Assembly: GCA_037954665.1 (NCBI GenBank)
Contig: JBBMOL010000038.1
Coordinates: 310,001-374,000, forward strand
From: Laguncularia racemosa
Lineage: Eukaryota > Streptophyta > Magnoliopsida > Myrtales > Combretaceae
DNA length: 64,000 nucleotides
Direction of reading: 5' to 3'
Every line of letters begins with the position of its first letter. The first letter of the stretch is position 1. The notes under the pieces were generated by a model. The model did no database searches, was not told the DNA's origin, and worked only from the letters and a program-made list of their open reading frames with translations. The translations under genes were made by a program, and so were the position numbers. This document shows, one piece after another, positions 47,587-59,573 of this stretch.

Positions 47587-48905
47587 TAATACGAGATGGT
47601 AAATGAATGACTACTTACTAGCACATGATTGGGCTTTGACATAATTCGCAAGTTCTAAATTATAATGGAGTCACTCGAGGATGTGCTAGGTGGATGTCCT
47701 TGGAGACGGTTGACACTAGTTGATAAGCCTGGGACATCACTATTGAAACAACCGTTAGATTTGTCACAACTTGCTAGATAAACATGTTGATAAGAATCTA
47801 ATTATACACAAATCGCCACACTCGATTTAGATGATATGAGATGCGTGCAGTTAGAAATCACCAAAAAGAAGCATTTGCACTCTCTCTCTTAGGTGAAATT
47901 TTTGAAAGAAAAGTGTTTAACACTCAAAATAATTAGGCATTACTTCAATAATACAAAGTTTCCAAGCTTGTATAGTTAGATCTCAAATTACAATGGTTAC
48001 AATACTTCTAATATGAAGAGAAACCATTACAAATTATTTCCTAGAGTATAGTGGCCCATTAAACAAATAAATATAGATATAAGGGTCACGCAAAAATGAA
48101 ATAATATGAACTAATACTACGGCTAAGAAATTGGGCTAAATGGGTTGACCCTCTTCGATTGTGGGTCGATGCAGGCCGGCCCACTTCTACTCAATCTACA
48201 TTTTTTTTCTCATATTTTTAATGTTAAATGGACCAACCCAAGGTAGCCCCACATTATATAAAGATTGAAATTTTGCAGCTTATCTCGCATTTTTTTGTAA
48301 GTTAAACGAGCCAACTTGCACTACCAGCCCTGCTTGCACAGGTCTAATCAATACAACTTTTTGAATAAAATGAATGTTACAAACAAACATGGCCACAACA
48401 TGGTCATGTTAAAAGGCGATGTACCTTTCAATCTTAATGGAGAATTTGCAATTGCAGATGGCCTTTAACATGATTGTGTCAAATGGTCATGTATCTCTCA
48501 ATATTTGGAAACTTAACTATTCTCTGAAGTTTGTTGATCAACACACCTCAACATGGTCGTGTTGCCCAACATGGTCCCAACACGTGCATGTCAACCAGTG
48601 ATGTATCTTTCTTGTCTTACCTCTTGCTCGACATGATCCTCAACATAGCTGTGCTAGTAGGGTATGATCTCCTTAGTCTTCCATTCTTATGCTCTTACAT
48701 CAATCCTTTCACCTTCAACACCCTAAATTCTAATCTTAATATACTCCAACATATCTACCAACCAATCCAAAAGTAGTAATATGCTCCCAAACACTTGTTC
48801 CAATCGATACTCTCTCAATTTTCCTCACTTACCCCACATACACCCAACACTCCTTTTAATGTCTTTGATTTATCCTAATTACTGGCCTTGACTCATGTCA
48901 CTTGC
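47587..48905 (-). repeat. 5' LTR of the gypsy element
   Basis: On minus starts TGACATGAGTCAAGGCC and runs to the primer site, about 1.3 kb. Only its first 270 bases have a counterpart at the 3' end. Between 48390 and 48610 (plus reading) three diverged subrepeats carry ACATG(G/A)T(C/T)(A/G)TGT and GATGTA(C/T)CTTTC-type strings. The 3' boundary is inferred from the primer site; a terminal CA is not seen. Confidence 0.65.
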
Positions 48906-49669
48906 GATTCTGTTTACAGTTTAGTTTAGTCACTACTACTAGGAGGTAAGAACGCCGCGCTAGTCCTACAACCGAGATTATATGGACTGAGGGCTTAAAA
49001 GAACACCAGAATATTGTCTACTTTAGCATCGTTTATCTCATCTCACCATTTTATCTTTTAGTATAACTTCTCAAAAGCCTCCTATCCTAAAGTGGCTTTC
49101 CCCTATACACCCTTAACCATAAACTTGCTATATAAAATGACATCGATGCCTAGAGAGAGAAATTATATAGAGATTGGTGCACCAACTAACAACGAGAATT
49201 TAAACTTTCTGAGAAGCCATGGAATGCACGCATGTTTATTGCTTACTAGCTCTCTGCTAGTTATGAATAGTTGACTAACATCAACACAGTTTGCTTTAAC
49301 AGATACAGGAAATCTTCTGACTTTGGCACAATCATATAAATTCACATTTACCATTTAGAGACTATAGATTAATACTGTTTCCTTACGCAAAATATACATC
49401 AATCTTGAAGAGACCAAAACCATATCAAACATCATAATCAGAACCAGCTCTGCTATCAAGAAGAAATGAATTCTAAAAACTAAACAATGAAAACTTCCAT
49501 TTTGTTTCCACCATTATCTTTTCACAAACTCCATACTTGCTGGGAAACGGTTGAGGGATAGGTAGGCTGAGTATGTAGCCACACGCTGGTACTTGGTCTA
49601 GTATAAGCTGTCTTCCTTGAGCAGTATAAACTCTTGTTTTGGTATATGAATAATCTGGTGGGCAGTTTG
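48906..49669. other. Intergenic, PP2C 3' flank
   Basis: Between the gypsy element and the PP2C stop codon. The part nearest 49670 is expected to be the PP2C 3' untranslated region. No other gene seen. Confidence 0.6.
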
Positions 49670-52600
49670 TTATCCCTTTAATCTAACAACAATGCAGGAT
49701 ATATCGTCTTTACTTTCTCTTTTCAATGCTTCGGCAGTCAACTGCTTTGCTGCCTTCTGTGGGTCCTTGATCCGTCTTGCGATATCCACTGCCTCTTGAT
49801 TATTCATTACCTAAGCCGATTACATGCATAAGAACGTATAAGTCTTATGAAAAGGGCGTAAGTTTTACCCTTTCTAGAGTCAGGCTTAAGTAAATAGAGA
49901 AACATGCAGGACGTCACCTTCCAAAGACCATCACTTGCGAGGATCAAAACATCCATACTAGCATCAACAGTGACATTACGAATGTCAGGATCAGAGCGTA
50001 AGTGTGATTTAAGGCTCTTGTCCCCAAAGGCACGAGAAACTGCAAGCTGACCATTGACTCGAGGGACGTCCCCTGGTAAAATACGGGAAGTAAATGATGT
50101 GAGTTAAAGCAGGTGCAAACCTCCAACTATATTTCATGTGATGGAACTTGGAGAAAATATGATAAAATTTCTTAGACGATCAGTGTCCTCCCCATTTAAA
50201 GGACTCAGATATATTCCCTTATCATTTCAGCCTTTTAACTTGTGATCAGAATATTGGTCATCTAGTGAGATAATCAACTGAGGAATCCAGGTAAAAAGAT
50301 TCCATCACCCTGCTGGTTGCAGAGTGGGAATTCATTCTTACTATACAATTTCAATGGACATCCCAAGTTGTAAAAATATCATCATTATCAAGGGGGAAAT
50401 CCATGCTGCAGTGAATGATGCAGCAGTAACACTTGCTCATATATTTAATCTGGTTTAGGGTTTACAAAGGTGGTGAATCTTGTAGTGCAATAATTATTTT
50501 TCCAGTGAAACAAAAGTTCAAACAGACCTCCCAGCATAATTGACATATGATTCTTATAGCATTGAAACGTTCATTGGGGAAAGACAGCACTAGTACAGAT
50601 GCGCAATTTCAAAAGTAGGCTATACTGAGAAAATCTGGAAGAGACTAGGCATGCGATTCTATTTTATGACAAAGAACCTGGAATAGATGTAACATGAAAG
50701 CATATTTTGCATGTACTAAATCCATCAAGCAACCAAACGCAATATTTGAAGTTCGTTATCAAATTAGAATGTCATCCACCTGATTGTGCATTGATACGTT
50801 TGGTAAGTTACCAGAAATGTGGAATGATCATTGATATTAAGATACATATAATGAGAGAAATGAAAATTTGGAAGTTTGAAAAGCTTCTGCTTCTTCAGAG
50901 TGTGGTTAATCCATAATCGTGCCTATATATTACATTGCTTCGAAAATTGGAAGAGAAAAAACAAATCATTATAGGAAAATACCATGCATTGAAGGAAATA
51001 GATTAACTATTACATATATTGCACCAAAGTTCAGCAAAAATTAACTGGTGGTTAAGTGACTAATTTTTTTGTCAAATCAAATGCAAAATCAAGAGTTCTT
51101 CAGAAGGTTTTCCAAATAGTCTGATATGAATGTAGAATATGGAAGCTGAACAAAGAAACATAACTATCAAAAGTAGCAAGCTGAACTATTTCTCAATGTA
51201 GCTTTGATGTATTAGCACAGAAAAGGAAAGAAAGAGTAGCACATTGGATTTCAAACAAGACACCATCATGATTATACAAACATCAAGCTAACCTAAAACA
51301 GAGCATTGCTGTTGAAGGAAAAATCCAAAATGCAAGGCAACTGATCAGTTCAACCTATCAGTGAAGCTCACTAAGACTATTGTATTCAAACTACTGCATT
51401 TAAGTTTCACTGACCCCACTTCTACAGCATTATTGTTAATAGCACTTGGCTAATTTGAGTACAACAAAAAAACAAAATGCAGACTTCATCCATGCAATCT
51501 TCCTTTTCAAAAAAATTCATTAATCATTATGTTGATTGAAAAATGGACTTCGTATGTATATATATATAATTTTCTCAAACCAAGAAGGATACAAATACTG
51601 AATTTTTTATTATCTCAAAAAAATTAAATATAAAAAAAAATGAAGGTCCATGATTATGTTAAATTGCAATTTGACAATAATTATTGCTTATATGCGATGG
51701 TCCATAATTATTAAAAAAAAAAAGCAATTTTATGTTAAGGCCAGCATCATGTGGATGTCGCTTACTAGCTGATGGGGCAGTATGTGTATTAGTCGTGTAG
51801 ATGGTGTAGTGCATGTCAACATGCGATCATTTTTTATTTTTATATTGATAGATATTATGTCTCTTCAGATCAGTATTAGGGACAATTATTTACAGAAATA
51901 TTTCACAACTCTAGAGTTCAAGGAGATTGTAAGGTTCTCTCTATAATTGATTCCTAAACAAAAGATCATTTGGCACTCTCTTAACAAGCCAAAAATTGTT
52001 ATTTCAATTCGATCCTGTAACACTACCTCCTAAAACTCATGAAAAGGTTTACCTGCTAACCCTTAAGAGTGATTTTACCCCCAAATACTCATGAAAGAGT
52101 GCATTTAATCCATAACTTTGAAACAGTGTTTTTACTCCCTGATTTCATTGAAACTTACCAAATCTGTTATTCTTTGAAAAAACCATCAACAATCCAATTG
52201 TACCCAATGTTCCAATCAGATATGATAATCGAAGAACTATCAATTTTGTTTTCTTTCCACGCAACCCCCTGGGGGGTATACACACCTTTTCATGATTTTG
52301 TGGTAAAATCACTCTTCCAAAGTTTGGGTTGAGTATGAAGATCAACTAGCCAAGATTATGAACATTGAAACAATAAGAGAACATTGTATATCAACTATCA
52401 TTGCTCTTCCTTGTATTTTGTCTTTACAAAAGGATGATTCCATGCAAAATGAAAGGAGCAAGCATCTGAGCAGCAAGAAGTAAGGAGAAAAGCACACACT
52501 AAAGAAGCAGATTAGTTCATGAAAGCAAAAGCAGCAATTTCCTGTAGGACCATCATTGAGATCAATCTACCAATACCCTGTATAGGAGATACAGTAAGGC

Positions 52601-55600
52601 TACAAATAAAATCTTTCTAAAAGTGAAATCACTCGTCATTGTCTATGAACAAGTAGACTAGAATATCAGGACCTATCAGTAGCCCTTCAAAGAGATAAGA
52701 AGTAGATGACTCCAAGATCGATGGAAGGGGCTAGTAGATTTTCCAGATCTAAAAATTTTTAAAACTTCCTCATCATCAATTCCTACACCAAATCCAATTT
52801 TCCAGACTGTACTTTCAAAGTAAAAGAGGAGCGTATTCTATGCTTCATTTCCTCCTTCATGACCACCCTTTTGAATCTTGAAATCAACTCAATCTAACTT
52901 GTTGTAACTTCAGAAAATAGCAAGATCCATGCTATAAGATCTATTTAAAGAATGATTCAGGGTTCATTGAAAGGATGCATTTATGGAAAATTTTTGCAAA
53001 CATTTCACTGCCTCTGAGATTCAATTTCTTTTTAAAATTTTTTATATAGGAGATGATATTATAGCCTTCTATTAGTTGTAACAACATAATACATAAGAGG
53101 CAGTCATAAACTCATAATCATTAAGATGAGTTGTCTTATTTTCATCTATTTCAAACTGTGTGTTTGCCTAAACCAAACACAGGTGATATATAAGATTTTT
53201 ACCCATGTAACCCTAAAAATTCTGCACATTTTGAAAAAGCACATAAATAAGTTAAACATGGGACAATTTGCCAAAAAAATAGTCAAAAAGACACAGATAA
53301 AAAGCAGTAGATCCACCAAAAAAGTAAAAGAAAAAGAATTGGTACAGACCCAATATGGTTTCAGATGCAAACAAAGCTACAAAAAGTGTTGTATTTTGCT
53401 GTTCTTTATTTAACACTGAAGAATAACTGTCTGAACAAAATTGCATTCTCTTTGGCAGTAGAGATGGAATTTGAAGTTCTCGGTTTTACTCTTTAGAACA
53501 ATAATTTATTTACTAGTAATATTTTATAAATAATAAAAAAATATATAGACTATTTGCTGCTTATCTATAGAGAGCCAATAACAAGACCGGGGAATATGAA
53601 GCAACAGCAATTTCATCTTCTTCCCCTCCCCCCACCCAACACACCCCACCCCCCACCAGCCAAAGTAAATCAATTAGCTCCATATGCAAGTCAATCCAAG
53701 AAGCTAAAATATGCAATAGAAATAGATTCTGAATTTTCCATGGTATCCTGCAATTAATATTAAATAATCCAAAGCAAACGTGGAGAGAGGATGGGCAACA
53801 GTTGTGCGGAAGAACCTGGCATGTTTGAGACAAAGCCACCCCTGTGCTCAATGCTGCCTCGCTCTGTGTTGGGTTCATGATCTATACTCATCTGTGTAGC
53901 ACGACCACCTCTTGAAAGAACTGCCCGTGAATCTCCTACATTGGCAACCCAGAGCCTCAGACCATTGATCAGAATTGCAGTAACAGCAGTAGATCCCCCA
54001 CGGCCCAAATCAGTACTATTTGACAGAATTTCCTGGTCAGTCATCTCATATGCCCTTGAAATAGATGCATCAGGGTCAACCCAAAATTCTTCCTGCATGA
54101 TCAATAACAAAGAAGAGTTCAATAATGCAAAAAAGTCAAGAAGCTTCCCCAATGACATTACAACACAGATTCGCACCACCTTTAAGATATTTGTAAACAA
54201 ATGCTTTTGTAGGTAGGCAGGAACACTATCCCCCAGATGACCATCGTAGATAGCAAATAAACCTAATTCATGTTCCTGTTTCTTTACAAATTTAGCAACA
54301 TGATAGTCCTCCATGGGATGATTGGCTTTTCCTTTTACCAAGCTGAAGCCATACTTAATGTTGCCTTCATAGCTCCTTCCCTTACCAGAACTCGAAGATG
54401 ATCGTCCTCCTACAAGCTAATGCCAAAAACTATTGATCAGCTGCCAAAAGAAAATAAATATGCAGTATCACAAAATAGGGAAATGAAGAAGAAATCGGTG
54501 CCATAGGAAGATTACATGCTATAAATTAAACTATGCCCTTTAAACTGTACTTAAAGTATATTACGATGTGCACAGTGCATTATTTATTACTGCAAGTGAA
54601 TAGTCATCCTATAACCGAATCACAATCTAAGATGAAATTTCAACATTGGATATTGCCTTATTTTACCAATTCTATTATTTCAACCTACCCAAAGTCATGA
54701 TAGCAAGCTTCACTCTTTGACTCTACCAGTCTAGAAACATCCACCTCAATTCAGAGAAGTTCAGTTTTCCCTTAATTTGGTTTTATTTGGTTTCCATCCA
54801 AACCAAACAACACTATAAAATGCAGTCCACTTTCTACAATTAAACCGGACTGCACAGCTCAGTCTAAGAATTTTTTCAAACAATAAAACTTTGTTTTAGC
54901 TTGGATCAGTTCACTAGTTGGACTATAATACATTATCTAAAAAAATTTACATACATGACATGAAATCTCATACCACAAGCAATAAAGTTATTCAATAGTA
55001 ATATGCATTGCTACTGTATAAGAAGCTGATGAGACTAATATTTATGCAACTAAGAAATTTTGAATGTTACCCAACAACTAATTTTCACAAAGCTAACATA
55101 TGGTGTACTCTTTGAATCAACTTATTATATTTCAATAAGTCTAAGCCAAAAATTCATTTAAGTACCGTGTTACAATGAAATAACTTTTTAATCACGAGTA
55201 AAATATTTTCCATTGCCAGTTTGGATCAGTTTTTTTTCATAGATTCAATCCAACCTTCTGAAAGGACTCCAAATATCAGGTCTGGTGCAGTTTGGGAAAC
55301 TTTGAAACCAAATTGGAGAAAAGGAGGGGGAGGGTGGTTGGGGGTGGTGTTGTGGGGTGGCGTTGGTGGTTTGGCGTTTGGAGAGGAGGGAGAGATGGTG
55401 GGGAATAAAAACACATATTTTGGCTCGATTTGGTTCAATTTATGGATTGATTGGCTTTTTTGTGTACCCCTACTTGTACCGACAATATAATAACAAAATC
55501 AATTTGTTCAAATATTATATAAGAATCCTGAGTATTGAACACCTGATAAAGTCTATAAGGAAGCCATTCAAGCTCTCCAACATTTCATACACACACTATA

Positions 55601-55905
55601 GAAAAAGTAAGTGCATGTAAAAATAAATTTTTTATTTTTTCTTTTATTTGACATCTTAATATTCTGCATGTGCATCCAACATTCTCCCATCATATCTACC
55701 TGGAAAATCATGACCAGAAGTATCATTCTGCAAGAAATTTCCTTATATACCAAAAGTTACCAAAACTCATTTATAGAAATAAGTTAATCAATTGTATTGA
55801 GACACAGGATTAAACCTACTATATACAATAATACAAGATAAAAATCACATCAAACTACATAAATACCTGAGAGTAGGAGGCACTGAAACAGCATAATTTA
55901 TCCAT
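49670..55905 (-). CDS. Protein phosphatase 2C (PAPP2C-like), complete
   Basis: Mg/Mn-dependent Ser/Thr phosphatase. Five coding exons on minus: 55867-55905, 54180-54416, 53816-54092, 49918-50072, 49670-49810, GT-AG and in phase, giving 282 aa; Arabidopsis PAPP2C is about the same length. Exon 1 gives MDKLCCFSASYSQ, then LVGGRSSSSSGKGRS. PP2C motifs: HPMEDYHVA (E49, D50), AIYDGHLGD (D71, G72), GGSTAVTAIL, VANVGDSRAVLSRGG, DHEPN, GFVSNMPGDVPRVNGQLAVS RAFGD, LILASDGLWKVM (D232) and SKDDISCIVV (D271). All metal-binding acids are kept, so it should be active. The compact single-domain form with a CCF N-terminus fits the clade of phytochrome-associated PP2C; the cysteines may be lipid-modified (inference). 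Introns 1 (1.45 kb) and 3 (3.74 kb) are long and carry G-rich tracts. Confidence 0.95.
53623..53660 (-). other. Potential G-quadruplex tract in PP2C intron 3
   Basis: Plus reads five or more C runs of three to six separated by one to seven bases; the transcribed (minus) strand therefore has GGGG-type runs able to fold into a quadruplex. It lies about 155 bases inside intron 3 from the exon 3 donor. Confidence 0.6.
55323..55399 (+). other. G-rich tract in PP2C intron 1
   Basis: Plus strand has repeated G runs (GGAGGGGGAGGG, TTGGGGGTGG, GTGGGGTGG, GAGGAGGG) in otherwise AT-rich DNA. The G runs are on the strand opposite to the PP2C transcript, so the RNA would be C-rich. Confidence 0.6.
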
Positions 55906-55947
55906 GAAAAGTAACAAAATATCAAAGCAACTTCACTTTCTCTGAGG

Positions 55948-55962
55948 TTAAGCCCCCAACAT
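55948..55962 (-). other. Short upstream ORF in the PP2C leader
   Basis: Four codons and a stop (M-L-G-A) end 42 bases before the PP2C start codon. A likely splice acceptor (TTCTCGCAG, AG at 56003-56004) lies just upstream, suggesting a leader intron and that this uORF is in the mature 5' leader. Confidence 0.4.
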
Positions 55963-56401
55963 GCCCCCTTTCTTCTGTTTTCACTACCGATTCCTCGATA
56001 ACCTGCGAGAATCAAAACTCGAATTTCAGAACAGTAAAAAACAGCCAAAATTCTCCCCAACCCTAAAGTTTAGTGTGAAAGAAGCCCACGAAAAGCAAAA
56101 AGATCGAAAATTGAGAACAGGATCAGACCTGTACAATCAAAACCTCTTGCTAAAACAGCCCAAGTTAAGACTTCCACACTTGTTTCTATAATTATTCAGA
56201 CACAACGACCAATTGAATTTTGAACCACTAAGCGGTGATCACAAGGAAAGCAAAAATAAATAAAATAAAATAAATAAGAGAACATATGACGAGAAATTTC
56301 AATAAAGAATTGGAACCAACACTGCCTTTTTTTATTTTTTATTTATAATTTTTCGACTAGGATGATTATGATGATGATTTGCAACTGTTTTTGGGAGTCA
56401 T

Positions 56402-56470
56402 GGACGAGAGAGAAAGAGAGAAGAAAAAAGGAAAAAAAGAAAAAAGAGAGAGAGAAAGAGAGAGAAAGCT
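56402..56470. repeat. (GA)n/(CT)n-rich tract upstream of PP2C
   Basis: Interrupted GAGA runs on plus, CTCTCT on the PP2C sense strand, about 500-565 bases before the start codon. Such CT tracts are common in plant leaders and core promoters. Confidence 0.8.
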
Positions 56471-56579
56471 ACTCAATAAAAGTAATGTTATTGAGTTCAG
56501 ATCGAGAGAGATGAGAACAAAGAGAAAGGGGTTCAAAAGAAAGACTCGGGAGTTGGGAGACTTGTTCGACGTTTGACTT

Positions 56580-58877
56580 TGGTGGTACTGGTTCCTTTTA
56601 CTATTACGAAGTTTCTTTCTGTAAGGGGGATGTTGCCGGTCCACTATCGGAAACCGGTTATTAATGTCAGTCCACCTTTCAAGCTAGATATTTTTCTCCC
56701 TCAAAACGTTCAATTGGCTTTATCCTATGTTTGGCAATTTGTACCTTAGGGAAACGGGTGAAAATGCTTGAAAAAAAAAAATCAAGTATATATAATTAGA
56801 GTTGATAATTCATATCAATTTGTCGTGTTTCATGTCTATATCTAAACAAGTTCATAATGTAAAAACCCCAATCCATAATCCAATCCATTTATTAATCGTA
56901 TATGAAAACATAAACTTAAAACATAACCCTTTTAATAATTATGTTTTATGTTCAGGTTTGATTATTTATTAACTAAAAAGTTATAATTTAATTTATAAAA
57001 TAATTATAAATACATAACAAAAAAGACAATTATAAAATTAACATTTTAAAATAGAAATAATACAATCTTAATATTTAAATATAAAATTACAATATAACAA
57101 TAATTTAATAAAATAAAGTTATGTAATATATAATATAGTATATATATTATAGAAACAGTATTGCCAACGTTACCTGAACTTTGGACAAAAATTCAATCTA
57201 CTATATAAAGTTTGAATTTGCTAAATTTAGTATCCAATTCAAAGTTTTTATATAACTAATATTACCTACATTAAATCTTGCAATGATTTATTTTTCTAGT
57301 CATATTTTTTAACCATTATTAGTATGATGCGTATCTCATTAGTTTAAAGAATGTCACATTAACATTATTGACTCTAACTATTGAACATAATGGAAGGGTA
57401 TTATTTTTTGTTTTATATAGTTTGACGTCTTTTTGCATCTTTTTTTTTCCTTTTTTTTTAATTACTAAGTCCAAGATGTATAAAAACAATGCCAATGTGA
57501 CATTTCTTAAACTAGGAGAGCATATCTTGCGCTAATGATGGTTGAAGCATATGACTGGATAGATAATTGTGTCATAAGATTCAATGTAGGTAGTGGCAAT
57601 GATACAAAACTTTGAATTAGATACTAAAATTAGCAAATTTAAATTTCAAATAGTAAATTAATTTTTTGTCAAAAGTTCAATTAGCAGTCGTAAAATTATC
57701 CCATATATACAATATTATATACACACACATGTGTACATATACATGTCTTATAGTTTTTAATCTATATACATATATTATATAAATCAATATAAGTTATATA
57801 TATGTTGTATAGTCTTATAATCTATATTTAAGTAAAGTATATATATGTTATTGTAATGTAAAGGCTGATACATATAACATATGTATTATATATATATAAA
57901 TGCATCATATAATTTATGTATATCTATATGTATGTTATATGTATATTATGTATAATTATATAAATGTTATATATATTATTAGTTATTTTGTTGTTAAACG
58001 GGTTCACGGGTTAAACTTGGACCTATTTATAGGATCTATTTAATAAACAAGTTCTTAAATGGCTTTACAGGTGAAACTTGAACCTGACACAAATTTTACC
58101 ATGTATTAAATGGGTTTAAACCCGTTTGTCTCTTGTATCAATTTTTTTTGTGTACAGACCCATTTATAATTATGTTATGTTGTGTCTAAATTTGCGGGTT
58201 GTGTCTTAAATTGCTAGCCCTATATGTAATCACTTCATGTTTGTAATATAGAAAGGTAAAAAACAATTCCTTTATTTAGTTAGTTCTATTTAAAAAGAAA
58301 AAGAAAGAAAGAAAATAAAGAGAAATGAAGTCAATATTTGATAATATTACTCTTATTTAATTTTGACAAAAAATATTATAAGAGATAGTTTTGTACTTAT
58401 CTTCTTATTTTCGGTCATTTACATCAATTTCTCTTAAAAACTAAAAAAAGAAAAAAAATTGGAGCTTATATGTGGAAAATTTCCACACATTTTTATTCAT
58501 TTCCACTCTTTATGTAAATTACTATAGAAGACTAATTTTTTATTAAGCTAAGCCTACTATTAATTCCATTTTATCCACTATTTATTTAGGTTTAGCTCCT
58601 TAGGTTAAGTGATAGGATTCAAGGAGTCAAGTTTGCAATTAAGATGCTTTAAGAAGATTTACCTTGGTGGGCTCTAAAAAGGGATTGCTATGCTATACCA
58701 ATTCATCTGCTCTCAACCTCCCTTAAGTAAGCTCACATACTCTATAAGGCAAGCTATTGACCTTGAGCCCATTACAAGCTCATCAAAACAGCATAAATGA
58801 GTAAACTTAATCTTATTGTCAATCGTTAACATGATCTAATAGATATCATTTAACTCAAGAGTCTCTAAATACCCAGC
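56580..58877. other. Intergenic, AT-rich; contains one foldback element
   Basis: Upstream of PP2C and left of the Tat-type element. Apart from the foldback at 57156-57705 and TA-rich microsatellites at 57715-57975, I see no gene. Confidence 0.5.
57156..57705. mobile_element. Foldback MITE-like element
   Basis: Nearly the whole 0.55 kb is an imperfect palindrome. The left arm has AGTTTGAATTTGCTAAATTT, AGTATCCAATTCAAAGTTTT and CCTACATTAAATCTT; the right arm carries their reverse complements (AAAACTTTGAATTAGATACT, AATTTAAATTTCAAATAGT and AAGATTCAATGTAGG). Inner arms also pair (AATGTCACATTAACATT against AATGCCAATGTGACATT). Element limits are approximate and no coding capacity exists. Confidence 0.7.
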
Positions 58878-59151
58878 TGTAAACGCCCCATTTTTGCCCT
58901 AGGAATGAGTAATAATAAATAATAATCAATTTTCAATTTTCCCCCATTTTTCTAATTTAGCAAAAATAATGGAAAATATTCAAAAAAATAAAAATAAATA
59001 GGAAAACATATCAATTTTGAAAAATGATTTCAGAAATAGTAATAATAAGGGATGAATAATTTTTATAAATTTTTGAAATTTCAAAAAATACAAAAAATGA
59101 AAAAAAATCGCATTGCATATATGCAATTTGCGATATAAAGAAAATCGGGAA

Positions 59152-59235
59152 ATTAGGCCAGCTCAGCTGGTTCGTGCGTGCGCTGGGAACGTGTGGGAGG
59201 CTGGAGGTCGTGAGTTCGAATCTTCCCCCGAGCAT
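59152..59235 (+). other. tRNA-like segment with pol III A and B boxes inside the LTR
   Basis: CAGCTCAGCTGG (59159-59170) matches the tRNA A box except its first base; AGTTCGAATCT (59213-59223) matches the B box except at the outermost positions. Box spacing of 54 bases is tRNA-like. The T-arm and acceptor stem do not pair well, so this is not a functional tRNA gene; a tRNA-derived SINE piece or tRNA pseudogene is likelier. Confidence 0.55.
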
Positions 59236-59562
59236 TCGATGCAATTTTTTTGCCTTTCGCCTGGAGTTGCCACGTGGCAGCGTTCGATTGGCCGAAGGAA
59301 GTCACGCGTGTCGCGCGTGATCGTCTTCTTCACCCGGACAGACGCGAGGAGAAGCCGGAGCAAGTTCGACGAAGGTGGAATCGATCATTTTTTTTCAAAT
59401 CTTCTAGATTACTGTCAAGATAAAGCCGAATCCATAAGATAAATAAAAGAAAAACAAGAGATCAACATCAAATCACCGGAATAAAATCAAATCTAAAAAC
59501 GGAAGAAATTCAGATTTATCCAAATCGGCCGATTTGAGCTTATCCAAGAGGGTTTCCGGACG

Positions 59563-59573
59563 TCTATAAATAG
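59563..59573 (+). promoter_or_regulatory. TATA box of the Tat-type LTR
   Basis: GTCTATAAATAGAGG is a canonical plant TATA box. It lies about 685 bases into the LTR, with an A/G-rich leader starting about 30 bases on. Confidence 0.7.

Larger units (their letters stand above)
41695..48905 (-). mobile_element. Decayed Ty3/gypsy retrotransposon with nested solo LTR
   Basis: Order on minus: 5' LTR (about 47587-48905), tRNA-Met-like primer site, gag, zinc-knuckle region, protease, RT, RNase H remnant, integrase, polypurine tract and a 3' LTR remnant. All frames carry stops or shifts. Motifs place it among chromovirus-like gypsy elements (IID..SCTNV protease, YFDDIL RT, a FNMQDLSPYYED integrase tail). 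A 1.04-kb solo LTR of another family interrupts the integrase. Its right end lies about 0.75 kb from the PP2C 3' end. Confidence 0.85.

Noticed and set aside
55700..55727. 28-base possible exon in PP2C intron 1 with good acceptor and donor
   Set aside because: Exon 1 to exon 2 already join in phase to give the expected family N-terminus; 28 bases would shift the frame.
55845..56060. 71-codon minus frame overlapping the PP2C start
   Set aside because: Different frame from PP2C and probably interrupted by a leader intron with an acceptor at 56003-56004; no protein similarity.
59152..59235. Functional tRNA gene
   Set aside because: A and B boxes are present, but acceptor and T stems do not pair and no plausible anticodon arm could be drawn.
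59113..59442. 109-codon plus frame and its 66-codon antisense partner
   Set aside because: Both cover the tRNA-like segment and LTR U3. Open frames across such tRNA-derived repeats are common artefacts.
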